The position numbers were made by a program, and so were the translations under genes. Under the pieces are notes generated by a model. That model was given only the letters and a program-made list of their open reading frames with translations, was not told the DNA's origin and did no database searches. Of a stretch of 64,000 nt of DNA, positions 36,262-45,319 are shown in pieces. Origin of the DNA: Sinorhizobium fredii (GTDB taxonomy: Bacteria > Pseudomonadota > Alphaproteobacteria > Rhizobiales > Rhizobiaceae); NCBI RefSeq assembly GCF_002944405.1, contig NZ_CP024307.1, forward strand, positions 144,501 through 208,500, read 5' to 3'. Position 1 is the stretch's first letter, and every line of letters begins with the position of its first letter.

Positions 36262-39200
36262 ATGAAAAACGGTGATCATCTCTTCCTCGTCGACGGCTCG
36301 GGCTTCATCTTCCGGGCGTTCCACGCCATCCCGCCGCTCAACCGCAAGTCGGACGGGCTTCCGGTCAATGCGGTGGCAGGCTTCTGCAACATGCTCTGGA
36401 AGTTGCTGACCGATGCGCGCGACACGTCGGTCGGCGTGACGCCGACCCATTTCGCAGTGATCTTCGATTATTCCTCCAAGACCTTCCGAAACACGCTTTA
36501 CGACCAGTACAAAGCGAACCGCACGGCGCCGCCGGAGGACCTGATCCCGCAATTCGGGCTGATCCGCCACGCCACCCGCGCCTTCAACCTGCCCTGCATC
36601 GAGAAGGAAGGCTACGAGGCCGACGACCTGATCGCCACCTATGCGCGGCTCGCCGAGGAAGCGGGCGCCGGCGTCACCATCGTTTCCTCCGACAAGGACC
36701 TCATGCAATTGGTGACCGCCAATGTGTCGATGTACGACAGCATGAAGGACAAGCAGATCACCATTCCTGACGTCATCGAGAAATGGGGCGTGCCGCCCGA
36801 GAAGATGATCGACCTCCAGGCGATGACCGGCGATTCCACCGACAATGTTCCGGGCATTCCCGGCATCGGCCCGAAGACGGCGGCCCAGCTCCTCGAAGAA
36901 TATGGCGACCTCGACACGCTGCTTTCGCGGGCCGGCGAGATCAAGCAGCAGAAGCGGCGCGAGGCGATCATCGCCAATGCCGAGAAGGCGCGCCTGTCGC
37001 GCGAGCTCGTCACCCTGAAGAAGGACACGCCGCTCGACGTGCCGCTCGAGGATCTGCGGCTCGATTCGCAGGACGGACCGAGGCTGATCGCCTTCCTGAA
37101 GACGATGGAATTCAACACTTTGACGCGCCGCGTCGCCGCGGCGACCGAGACGGATGCGGAGGCGATCGAACCGGCGCATGTGCCGGTCGAATGGGGCGCC
37201 GAGGCGCACGGGCCCGATCTCGACGTCGGCGAGGCGGCCGGTCCGCCGCCGACGCCGGCATCGTCGAGCGCTTCGCCGCCGCGCGGCACTGCCGCCAAGG
37301 CTGCGGTTTCCTTCCTCACGGGCAAGGGTGACGCCTATGTCACCGGAGCGACGCCCCAGGAGCTGGCGCAGGCGCGCGCCGACTATTTCGCCAAGGCGCC
37401 TTTCGACCATTCGGCCTATGTGACGATCCGCGATCTCGCAACCCTCGACCGCTGGATCGCCGATGCCCGTGAGGCGGGCGTCCTCGGTTTCGATGCGGAA
37501 ACCAACTCGCTCGACCCGATGCGGGCGGAGCTCGTCGGCCTTTCGATGGCGTTTGCCGATTACGGCAACAATCCCCTGGGCGGTACCATCCGCGCCGCCT
37601 ATGTGCCGCTGATCCACAGGAACGGCGTAAGCGATCTTCTGGGCGGGGGCATGGTGGAAAACCAGGTGCCGGCGCGCGAGGCGTTGAGCCGGCTAAAGGT
37701 CCTGCTGGAAGACCCGTCGGTGCTCAAGGTCGCCCAGAACCTGAAATACGCCTATCTGGTCATGAAGCGGCACGGCATCGTCCTGCAGAGCTTCGACGAC
37801 ACCATGCTGATGTCCTATGTGGTCGATGCCGGCAATGGCGGGCACGGCATGGATTCGCTTTCCGAGCGTTGGCTCGGCCACGTGCCTATTCCCTACAAGG
37901 ACGTCACCGGCACCGGCAAGGCGTCGGTGAGCTTCGATTTCGTCGACATCGACAAGGCGACCGCCTATGCCGCCGAGGACGCGGAGGTGACGCTTCGTCT
38001 CTGGCATGTATTGAAGCCGCGGCTGGCCGCCAAGGGCCTGACGCGCGTCTATGAACGCCTCGAAAGGCCGCTGGTCGCTGTCTTGGCTCAGATGGAGGAG
38101 CGCGGCATCACCGTCGACCGCCAGATCCTCTCGCGCCTTTCGGGCGAACTGGCGCAGGGCGCCGCAGCGCTCGAAGACGAGATCTACCGGCTGGCCGGCG
38201 AAACCTTCACCATCGGCTCGCCGAAGCAGCTCGGCGACATCCTGTTCGGCAAGATGGGCTTGCCGGGCGGCTCGAAGACGAAGACCGGTCAATGGTCGAC
38301 CTCCGCTTCGGTGCTCGAAGAGCTTGCCGCCGTCGGACACGAACTGCCGCGCAAGATCGTCGACTGGCGCCAGCTCACCAAGCTGAAATCGACCTACACC
38401 GACGCCTTGCCCGGCTTCGTGCATCCGGAGACGAAGCGCGTCCACACCTGCTACGCGCTCGCCGCCACCACGACGGGGCGGCTTTCCTCCTCCGAGCCGA
38501 ACCTCCAGAATATTCCGGTGAGGACCACCGAGGGCCGCAAGATCCGGACTGCCTTCATCGCGACCCCGGGCCACAGGCTGGTGTCGGCCGATTACAGCCA
38601 AATCGAGCTGCGGGTCTTGGCGCATGTGGCCGAGATTCCGCAGCTTCGCCAAGCCTTTGCCGATGGCGTCGACATCCATGCGATGACCGCATCGGAGATG
38701 TTCGGCGTGCCGGTGGAGGGGATGCCGAGCGAGATCCGCCGCCGCGCCAAGGCGATCAATTTCGGCATCATCTACGGCATCTCGGCCTTTGGGCTCGCCA
38801 ACCAGCTTTCGATCGAGCGCTCGGAAGCGGGCGAGTACATCAAGAGATATTTCGAGCGCTTCCCCGGCATTCGCGACTATATGGAGAACACCAAGGCTTT
38901 TGCCCGCGAGCACGGCTATGTCGAAACGATCTTCGGCCGCCGCGCCCACTACCCGGATATCCGCTCCTCCAATCCCTCGCACCGCGCTTTCAACGAGCGC
39001 GCGGCGATCAACGCGCCGATCCAGGGCTCGGCCGCCGACATCATCCGCCGGGCGATGGTGAAGATGGAACCGGCGCTGGAAGCGGCGAAGCTTTCCGCCC
39101 GCATGCTGCTCCAGGTCCACGACGAATTGATCTTCGAGGTCGAGGAGAGCGAAATCGAGCGCACGCTTCCGGTGATCGTCTCGGTGATGGAGAATGCCGC

Positions 39201-39276
39201 AATGCCGGCGCTCAACATGAAGGTGCCGCTGAAGGTCGACGCGCGCGCCGCGCAGAATTGGGACGAGGCGCATTAG
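36262..39276 (+). CDS. polA: DNA polymerase I
   Basis: Repair and Okazaki-fragment polymerase, 1004 residues. Residues 1-290 form the 5'-nuclease (EGYEADDLIA near 117, then GIPGIGPKTAAQLLEEYG). A Pro/Ser/Ala linker near 325-350 leads to the proofreading domain, where ExoI (DAE at 411-413) and ExoIII (Y569-x3-D573) are present. The ExoII motif reads NLKYA with Ala497 (GCC at 37750-37752), where E. coli has Asp424. The polymerase domain is complete: DYSQIELRVLAH, RRRAKAINFGIIYG and VHDELIFEV. Proofreading may therefore be impaired. It lies divergent from the small RNA and converges on cheB across an inverted-repeat element. Confidence 0.97.
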   Translation: MKNGDHLFLVDGSGFIFRAFHAIPPLNRKSDGLPVNAVAGFCNMLWKLLTDARDTSVGVTPTHFAVIFDYSSKTFRNTLYDQYKANRTAPPEDLIPQFGLIRHATRAFNLPCIEKEGYEADDLIATYARLAEEAGAGVTIVSSDKDLMQLVTANVSMYDSMKDKQITIPDVIEKWGVPPEKMIDLQAMTGDSTDNVPGIPGIGPKTAAQLLEEYGDLDTLLSRAGEIKQQKRREAIIANAEKARLSRELVTLKKDTPLDVPLEDLRLDSQDGPRLIAFLKTMEFNTLTRRVAAATETDAEAIEPAHVPVEWGAEAHGPDLDVGEAAGPPPTPASSSASPPRGTAAKAAVSFLTGKGDAYVTGATPQELAQARADYFAKAPFDHSAYVTIRDLATLDRWIADAREAGVLGFDAETNSLDPMRAELVGLSMAFADYGNNPLGGTIRAAYVPLIHRNGVSDLLGGGMVENQVPAREALSRLKVLLEDPSVLKVAQNLKYAYLVMKRHGIVLQSFDDTMLMSYVVDAGNGGHGMDSLSERWLGHVPIPYKDVTGTGKASVSFDFVDIDKATAYAAEDAEVTLRLWHVLKPRLAAKGLTRVYERLERPLVAVLAQMEERGITVDRQILSRLSGELAQGAAALEDEIYRLAGETFTIGSPKQLGDILFGKMGLPGGSKTKTGQWSTSASVLEELAAVGHELPRKIVDWRQLTKLKSTYTDALPGFVHPETKRVHTCYALAATTTGRLSSSEPNLQNIPVRTTEGRKIRTAFIATPGHRLVSADYSQIELRVLAHVAEIPQLRQAFADGVDIHAMTASEMFGVPVEGMPSEIRRRAKAINFGIIYGISAFGLANQLSIERSEAGEYIKRYFERFPGIRDYMENTKAFAREHGYVETIFGRRAHYPDIRSSNPSHRAFNERAAINAPIQGSAADIIRRAMVKMEPALEAAKLSARMLLQVHDELIFEVEESEIERTLPVIVSVMENAAMPALNMKVPLKVDARAAQNWDEAH

Positions 39277-39296
39277 GCGACCACGGAGTTAAGTTA

Positions 39297-39483
39297 ACCC
39301 CTCCCCAACCCTCCCCACAAGGGGGAGGGGCTTAGCGGGCCGCGTTGCCTTCACCACAGACATTCGTCTCGGACCGCCGCCTGCAAAGTATTGCAGCAAC
39401 CTTGTGCATCCCCGGCGGTTGGACATGGAAGTCGCTCGCGATGGCCTCGCCCCTCCCACTTGCGGGGAGGGTTGGGGAGGGGT
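39297..39483. repeat. 187-bp element with about 35-bp terminal inverted repeats between polA and cheB
   Basis: ACCCCTCCCCAACCCTCCCC at 39297-39316 has its perfect complement at 39464-39483. Inward the match continues to 39331/39449 with two mismatches, giving about 35-base arms. The roughly 117-base interior has no credible coding frame. It looks like a non-autonomous mosaic/MITE-type element and may also act as a bidirectional end for the two converging genes. Confidence 0.85.
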
Positions 39484-39496
39484 CTTGCAAGCGGCA

Positions 39497-40522
39497 CTAT
39501 TCGACTTCCTCGACCTCGTCGGCCGCGCCGGCGGTCTTGCCGAGAATGGCACGGCGCAAGGTTTCCGCATGCTCGCGGCCCTCGTCGGCCCGCCGGGTGT
39601 TGGCGGCGGCTGCGGCGTCTCGACCGCTGCGCCGCGCATCGTCGGCCATCTTTTCGCAGAGTGTCACCCTTTCCTCGATGATCCGCAGCGCCACCCGCAT
39701 CGCCTCGTCGACGGAACCCTCCGACTCGGCCGCCAGCGTATCTGACGTATAGGCATGACCGACCTGACAACGGAAGCGGAGCGGCGGCCAGCTCTTCATC
39801 TGTGAAAGAACGCCTCCGCAAGCGGGGCAGGACAGGGGAACGGCGTCGGCAATGGTGGCGATCGCTTCAGGGTCGATCTGCCGGCCCAGCGCAATATCGA
39901 CCTCGAGTCTGAGGTCATCCGGTATAGCAACCGGCGGCCCGGCCGCCTCGCTCGTGAGCTGGACGAGCAGCTGAGGCAGATCCGCAAGCGAAGCGCGATA
40001 GTCGACGTCGCTCGCCTTCAGGGCTCCGAGCGGCATGTCGGGTGCAGCCGCATCCTGCGGGTTCTGCACCACGGTTACGCCGCCGCAGCGCTTGAGATCG
40101 GCAAGACCCGCCGCGCCGTCGTTCAACATCCCCGTCAGGACCACTCCGACGGCTCGGGTGCCGTAAGTCATGCCAACCGATCTGAAGAGCGGGTCGACCG
40201 CCGGTCGAGCCAGATTCTCGCGCGGTCCTCGGCCGAGCCTGACGATACCGTCGACGACGAGAAGATGATGGTCAGCGGGCGCGACATAGACATGACCGGC
40301 TTCGATCCGCTCGCCGTCGCTCGCCGTCGTCACTGGAACGGCGATGTGTTCCTTGAAGATCTCTGAGAGCAGGTTCTTTCCGCGCGCGCCGACATGAATG
40401 ACGATGAATAGGGTGGCGGCGAATTCGGGAGGAAGCGCGCGAAGCAGCTGCTTGACGGCGCCAATTGCCCCCGTCGACCCTCCAATAGCAATTACGTCGC
40501 GGCTGCCCATGGCATGCTCCAT
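39497..40522 (-). CDS. Stand-alone CheB-type protein-glutamate methylesterase with C-terminal Cys motif
   Basis: Methylesterase/deamidase domain without a receiver domain, 341 residues. The catalytic triad is visible: Ser16 in IGGSTG, His43 in VIHVGARG and Asp135 in LTGMLNDGAAG. After about residue 185 comes an unrelated C-terminal part with CPACGG and FRCQVGHAYT (a possible zinc ribbon), then an Ala/Glu/Arg-rich helix ending VEEVE. GGGAAG lies 4 bases before ATG 40522; another ATG at 40510 is possible. It is divergent from the CheB-CheR kinase with 239 bases between starts. No chemoreceptor or CheA/CheW gene is nearby, so a non-chemotaxis role is likely. Confidence 0.88.
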   Translation of the reverse strand: MEHAMGSRDVIAIGGSTGAIGAVKQLLRALPPEFAATLFIVIHVGARGKNLLSEIFKEHIAVPVTTASDGERIEAGHVYVAPADHHLLVVDGIVRLGRGPRENLARPAVDPLFRSVGMTYGTRAVGVVLTGMLNDGAAGLADLKRCGGVTVVQNPQDAAAPDMPLGALKASDVDYRASLADLPQLLVQLTSEAAGPPVAIPDDLRLEVDIALGRQIDPEAIATIADAVPLSCPACGGVLSQMKSWPPLRFRCQVGHAYTSDTLAAESEGSVDEAMRVALRIIEERVTLCEKMADDARRSGRDAAAAANTRRADEGREHAETLRRAILGKTAGAADEVEEVE

Positions 40523-40761
40523 TCTTCCCACAACGTTCCACGTGCGGATAGGTTCGACGGTCGGATTGTGCCGTGCCCCATGGCAAGAGTAAGGGGGAAG
40601 ATTTTCCCAACACCTCTGTTGGGCCGCTTGATCCGCTGTCATAACAAATTACACTGGAGTCGCCTTTCGAAGTAGAATGGCCGCAAAATCCGAATCCGGA
40701 GTGGAAGACACGTCGAGCCAAGAGCGTGGCTGATCGGGCAACGTTGTCGGGGAGATTGAGC

Positions 40762-43700
40762 ATGGATCAGAAATTCGATCCGCCGATAGTTGGCATCGGA
40801 GCCTCGGCAGGGGGCGTGCAGGCACTTCAGACCTTCTTCGAACACATGTCGACCGATACCGGTGCGGCCTTCGTTGTCATCATCCACCTTGATCCGCGCT
40901 CCCGGAGCGAACTGGCCAGCATCCTGGCGTCTCGCACGCAGATGCCTGTGACGCAGATCGAGGACCAGGCGGAACTGGAAAGCAACCACGTCTATGTCAT
41001 CCCGCCAAATCGGCGGCTGAAGATCGCCGACGGCTCCATCTCCGCGCTTCCATTCGAGCAGCCCCGTGCAGCCCGCGCTCCGATCGACGTTTTCTTTCGG
41101 TCGCTTGCCGAGCAGCACGGAACCGGTTTCGCCGTCGTTCTCACCGGCGCAGGGGCGGATGGTTCGATCGGCGTCAAGGCCATCAAGGAGGCCGGCGGCA
41201 TCGTGCTCGTGCAGGATCCGCGCGAGGCGGAATATGCTTCGATGCCTCGCAATGCCATCGCCACGGAAGTCGCCGACTTCGTCCTTCCCATCCGCGAACT
41301 TCCCGAGAGGCTCAGCGAACTGCTGGCCAGCCGCGACCACCTTCCTCCCGGCCATGTGCTATCCGGCGATGAAGACCTCCTCGGGCGGATCCTGGCGCAT
41401 GTGCGCGTGCGGACCGGACATGATTTCTCGCAGTACAAGCGCGCCACCATTCTTCGGCGCATCGGACGGCGGGCGCAGGTGACCAGGAAGGAGACGCTCG
41501 CCGATTACTACGCCTATATGCGCGAGAACGTGGAGGAAGCGCAGGCGCTGTTCAGCGACTTTCTAATATCGGTTACGACATTTTTTCGCGATCCGGAGGC
41601 CTTCAAATCGCTTGCGAATAAAGTCATTCCGCAATTGTTTGACGGAAAGGAGGCCGGTGACAGCATCCGGGTCTGGGTTCCCGGCTGCGCGACGGGGGAG
41701 GAGACCTATACGATTGGCATCCTCCTCCTCGAGGAGGCGGCGCGTCGCGAGCTCGCGCCGGAGATTCAGGTTTTCGGCTCGGATCTCGATGCAGGCGCTC
41801 TCGCGATCGCCCGTGAAGGGCGCTTTCCCGTGACGATCGAAACCGACCTTAGCGAGGAAAGACTGCGGCGGTTCTTCCAGCGTGAAGGCGATCACTACCG
41901 GGTGCGCCGCGAACTGCGCGATGTCGTTCTGTTTGCCAGCCACAGTCTGCTCCGAGAGCCGCCCTTTTCCCATCTCGACATGATTTCCTGCCGCAACCTC
42001 ATGATCTATCTCGATCGACAGCTCCAGCAGCAGGCATGCACCATCTTTCACTACGCCCTCAATCCGGGAGGCTTCCTTTTCCTCGGATCGTCGGAAAGCG
42101 CCGACAACCCGAACGGGCTCTTCCGCATGGTCGATCGCGAGGCACGCATCTACAGGTCGGTGCCAGGCGCCGGCGACCGGCGTCCGGTTCTACCCGTGCT
42201 GGTCGGTCCCCACCATGGGCTGGAGCGAGCGCCGAGTAGCGCGCGGCCGCCGATGCCGACCGGCAGTATCGGCGACGTCGCTTTGCACAGGCAGATGCTC
42301 GAGAAGATCGCTCCGCCGAGCATGCTCGTGGATGAAAGCCATCGCGCCATACATCTTTCCGAGAACGCCGGTCGCTTTCTACGGCCATCGGGCGGGCCGG
42401 TCAGTACCGATGCGACGGACCTCGTGCGCGAGGAGTTCCGATTCGACCTTCGGGCAGCGCTCCACCGCGCCTTCGAGCGGAACGAAGCGACCCTGAGCAT
42501 GCCGATCCTCGCCCAACTCGACGGGCAGCCGCATCGTGTCTACGTTCAGGTGAAGCCGGTCCTCCACGGAAGCGACCCGACCCGGCATGCCCTGGTGCTG
42601 TTCATCGAAGGCGATGTGATCGACCCATCCGCAGGTCCCGCCGAGAGGGTGGACGGCCATCCTCCGTCCACGCAGGCCGTGCGGCAACTGCAGGAAGAAC
42701 TGCAACTTGCGCAAAGTCGGCTTCGCGCGACGAGGGAAGAATCGGAGGCGGCCACGGAGGAACTGCGTGCCGCCAACGAAGAACTTCAGTCGATGAATGA
42801 GGAGTATCGGTCGACGGCGGAAGAGCTCGAGACGAGCAAGGAGGAACTGCAGTCGATCAACGAAGAGCTGCAGACCGTCAACAACGAGCTCAAGCTGAAG
42901 CTCGAAAGCGTTTCGCGAGCCCATAGCGACCTGCAGAACCTGATGTCGGCAACAGACGTCGCGACGCTCTTCCTCAACCCGTCGCTCCGTATCAAGCGTT
43001 TCACGCCGCGCCTGATGGAGATTTTCAACGTCACCCAGAATGACGAAGGACGGCCGATCACCGACTTTACCCATCATCTGAAATATGACGGCCTGGCCGA
43101 GGATGCGCGCTCGGTCTTAGAGAACCTTGCGCCGATCGAACGCGAGATCAAGAGCAACGACAACGGCTGGTATCTTGTGCGAATGCGTCCCTATCGCACG
43201 ATCGACGACAAGATTGATGGCGTCGTCGCGACCTTTGTCGACATTTCCGAGCGCCGTCATGCCGAAGCGGCAGTGAGGGAAAGCGAACAGCGCCTCGACC
43301 AGGAAATGCGCCTGGTCGAGCTGTCTCGCTCGCCAATATTCGTCTGGGACTTCGACGACGGCATCAAGCAGTGGAACCGCGGCAGCGAAGAGCTCTACGG
43401 CTATTCGCGCGAGGAAGCCCTCGGCAAGCAGAAAGAACAGCTCCTCAAGACTGCCGTTCCGGGCTCATCCTTCGACAAGCTGAGGAAAACCCTGCTCGAA
43501 ACCGGCCGCTGGAGCGGCGAATTGCATCACACGACGAAAGACGGCCAGGTGCTGACGGTGGAAAGCCAGATCGAGCTCGTTCCCCTCGGCGACCGTCGGC
43601 TTGTCCTGGAAAGCACCCGCGACATCACCGATCGCAAGCGCTGGGAACGGCGCCGGCAGCTGTTGCTGAACGAATTGAGCCATCGCGTGAAGAACAACGC

Positions 43701-43776
43701 TCGCCGTCGTGCAATCTTTGGCGCGCCAGACCTTGCGCACCACTCATTCGAGCGAGGACTTCGTCGAGCGTTTTGA
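40762..43776 (+). CDS. CheB-CheR-PAS hybrid sensor kinase, N-terminal part (reading frame broken at 43699)
   Basis: Multidomain cytosolic signalling protein, 1004 residues as written. CheB methylesterase domain at 1-190 (Ser15 in IGASAGG, His42 in IIHLD, LTGAGADG). CheR methyltransferase at about 210-470 (ISVTTFFRDPEAF, SAM motif GCATGEETY, SCRNLMIYLD). A Glu/Gln coiled coil at about 634-727 is followed by two PAS domains to about 970. The kinase H-box starts at ELSHRVKNN (His974), but an extra G at 43699 shifts the frame; 25 unrelated residues follow to a stop at 43776. Removing that base restores LAVVQSLARQ and joins the downstream kinase core. GGGGAG precedes ATG 40762. Confidence 0.85.
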   Translation: MDQKFDPPIVGIGASAGGVQALQTFFEHMSTDTGAAFVVIIHLDPRSRSELASILASRTQMPVTQIEDQAELESNHVYVIPPNRRLKIADGSISALPFEQPRAARAPIDVFFRSLAEQHGTGFAVVLTGAGADGSIGVKAIKEAGGIVLVQDPREAEYASMPRNAIATEVADFVLPIRELPERLSELLASRDHLPPGHVLSGDEDLLGRILAHVRVRTGHDFSQYKRATILRRIGRRAQVTRKETLADYYAYMRENVEEAQALFSDFLISVTTFFRDPEAFKSLANKVIPQLFDGKEAGDSIRVWVPGCATGEETYTIGILLLEEAARRELAPEIQVFGSDLDAGALAIAREGRFPVTIETDLSEERLRRFFQREGDHYRVRRELRDVVLFASHSLLREPPFSHLDMISCRNLMIYLDRQLQQQACTIFHYALNPGGFLFLGSSESADNPNGLFRMVDREARIYRSVPGAGDRRPVLPVLVGPHHGLERAPSSARPPMPTGSIGDVALHRQMLEKIAPPSMLVDESHRAIHLSENAGRFLRPSGGPVSTDATDLVREEFRFDLRAALHRAFERNEATLSMPILAQLDGQPHRVYVQVKPVLHGSDPTRHALVLFIEGDVIDPSAGPAERVDGHPPSTQAVRQLQEELQLAQSRLRATREESEAATEELRAANEELQSMNEEYRSTAEELETSKEELQSINEELQTVNNELKLKLESVSRAHSDLQNLMSATDVATLFLNPSLRIKRFTPRLMEIFNVTQNDEGRPITDFTHHLKYDGLAEDARSVLENLAPIEREIKSNDNGWYLVRMRPYRTIDDKIDGVVATFVDISERRHAEAAVRESEQRLDQEMRLVELSRSPIFVWDFDDGIKQWNRGSEELYGYSREEALGKQKEQLLKTAVPGSSFDKLRKTLLETGRWSGELHHTTKDGQVLTVESQIELVPLGDRRLVLESTRDITDRKRWERRRQLLLNELSHRVKNNARRRAIFGAPDLAHHSFERGLRRAF

Positions 43777-44251
43777 AGGGCGCCTCGACGCCTTGGCGAG
43801 CGCTCACAAGCTTCTCGTCGATTCGGAATGGAGCGGGGCCGAGCTCGGCGCCCTGGCGCTCAGCCAGCTCGAGGCCCACACGGGCACCGACGGGCGCAGG
43901 CTGCAGATAGAGGGAGAGCCGGTCATGCTGACGCCGGATATCGCCACGCCCTTCGGTCTCGTCCTTCACGAGCTTGCCACCAACGCTGCCAAATACGGCG
44001 CTTTCGCCACGGCAGACGGGCAGGTCAGCCTCCGCTGGAAGGTGGGGAACAAGGACCGGCGGCTGGCGGTTACTTGGGAGGAACGCGGTGGTCCGCCGGT
44101 CGAATCGCCGGCCGAACAGGGTTTCGGCGGCGTGTTGATCGAAAAGAGCTTGCCAGGAGCGACGGTGCACCGTGATTTCCGGCCAGACGGCGTCGTCTGC
44201 ACAATCGAGATCAAGCTCCCGGAGAGCCCGCAAAATGGAGCGGAAAGCTGA
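43700..44251 (+). pseudogene. Detached C-terminal HWE-family histidine kinase core of the CheB-CheR hybrid
   Basis: Continuation of the hybrid kinase in the +1 frame. It reads LAVVQSLARQTLR, the second half of the H-box, then an HWE-type ATPase: LVLHELATNAAKYGAF (N-box) and VTWEERGGPPV (the W-x-E motif), ending GFGGVLIEKSLPGATV. The phospho-accepting His is in the other frame, so this piece alone cannot autophosphorylate, and no ribosome site is seen. The joined product would be 1162 residues. The break could be a real mutation, a programmed shift or a sequencing error. The 3' end overlaps the receiver gene by 17 bases. Confidence 0.8.
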
Positions 44252-44621
44252 TCATAACCTGCCTCTTGCCGGCGCCAGAATTCTGGTCGCCGAAGACGAG
44301 CTTCTGATCGCGCTCGACATGGAGGCCGCATTCCGCGACGCCGGCGCCGACATTGTCGGGCCATGCATGACGCTGGAAGCCGCCTTGGATGCGGCCAGAA
44401 ACGAGCCGCTTTCTCTCGCCGTGCTTGATATACGCCTCGGGAATGCGACGACTGAGAATGTCAGCGATCTGCTGGCCGAACGCGGCATCCCCTTCCTGTT
44501 CTACAGCGGACAAGCGCTGCCCGACGCGATGCAACGGAAATGCGACGGCGCGGTGGTGGTCGACAAGCCGGCTACCCAGCAGGACCTCGTTGGCGCCGCC
44601 GCAAGCATGCTGACGGCCTGA
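44235..44621 (+). CDS. Single-domain response regulator (receiver only)
   Basis: Phospho-acceptor receiver protein, 128 residues, without an output domain. The acidic pair Glu20-Asp21 (AEDELL), phosphorylation site Asp65 (VLDIRLGN), Ser in FYSGQ and Lys111 (VDKPAT) are all present. ATG 44235 overlaps the end of the HWE kinase frame by 17 bases, so the two were co-translated. Receiver-only partners of HWE kinases commonly act through phosphotransfer or by inhibiting another protein. It converges with the TetR gene, with a 14-base gap and no terminator seen. Confidence 0.9.
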   Translation: MERKADHNLPLAGARILVAEDELLIALDMEAAFRDAGADIVGPCMTLEAALDAARNEPLSLAVLDIRLGNATTENVSDLLAERGIPFLFYSGQALPDAMQRKCDGAVVVDKPATQQDLVGAAASMLTA

Positions 44622-44635
44622 GGTTTCTGTTCGCT

Positions 44636-45268
44636 TCAGGCGGCGGACTGGGCGGGAAGAGTCTGCCGGAAGCTGGCGAAGAGGCGCTTGAGGGCGTCGC
44701 GCCCCTCGGCTGCGAGATCGAAACGGCGGCCGAAGAGCAGCCATTCGGTACAGAGGCCCGTCATCATCCAGTGCAACGTGCGGACGGCGGAAGTCGGCGT
44801 CCAGTTGTCGCGCAATTGCCCGCGCTCGAGCGCGCGGGCGAAGGCGAGTTCGAGCATGGCGGTGTGGCGCTCCTTCATCTCCTTCTGGCGGTCGAGCACG
44901 GCGGACATTTCATTGTCGTAGTCGCACCGGAGCATGATTGCGAGAACGCGCTGCCGCTGCTCGTCTACCGCAAGCATTTCGAGCCAGTCGCCGGTCGCTG
45001 CCTCGACGATCGCCAGCGTGTCGGAGGCCTCGGTCTCGATCTCGCGGGCGATCATGTCTTCCTGCGGCAAAGGCACCGCATCGTAGAGCGCCAGGAAAAG
45101 ATCGGTCTTGTTGGCGAAATGCCAGTAGATGGCGCCGCGGGTCACGCCCGCTTCGCTGGCAACCTTGTCGAGGGTCGTGCCCGAAACACCCTTCTTGTAA
45201 AAGACGCGCTCGGCGGCGCTCAGGATCTTCTTTCGGGTTTCCTCGGCATCGGCCTTGGTTCGGCGCAT
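44636..45268 (-). CDS. smeR: TetR/AcrR-type repressor of the RND efflux operon
   Basis: Transcription repressor, 210 residues, close to AcrR/TtgR. N-terminal helix-turn-helix: KILSAAERVFYKKGVSGTTLDKVASEAGVTRGAIYWHF. The C-terminal drug-binding domain includes the AcrR-like LHWMMTGLCTEWLL near 175. AGGAG lies 6 bases before ATG 45268. It is the last gene of the smeA-smeB-smeR operon, 51 bases after smeB; co-transcription would give feedback control through the operator at 49783-49808. The symbol is taken from the S. meliloti SmeABR system by gene order and family. Confidence 0.88.
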   Translation of the reverse strand: MRRTKADAEETRKKILSAAERVFYKKGVSGTTLDKVASEAGVTRGAIYWHFANKTDLFLALYDAVPLPQEDMIAREIETEASDTLAIVEAATGDWLEMLAVDEQRQRVLAIMLRCDYDNEMSAVLDRQKEMKERHTAMLELAFARALERGQLRDNWTPTSAVRTLHWMMTGLCTEWLLFGRRFDLAAEGRDALKRLFASFRQTLPAQSAA

Positions 45269-45319
45269 GTCATTCTCCTTGCTGGACGGCCCGCCGGTGA
45301 GGGCGGGCCGTTGATACGC

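Noticed and set aside
40540..40570. GAAC-N16-CGTT pattern upstream of cheB resembling a general-stress (EcfG) promoter
   Set aside because: The -35 element has C instead of G at its first base and the leader would be too short; not convincing without transcript data.
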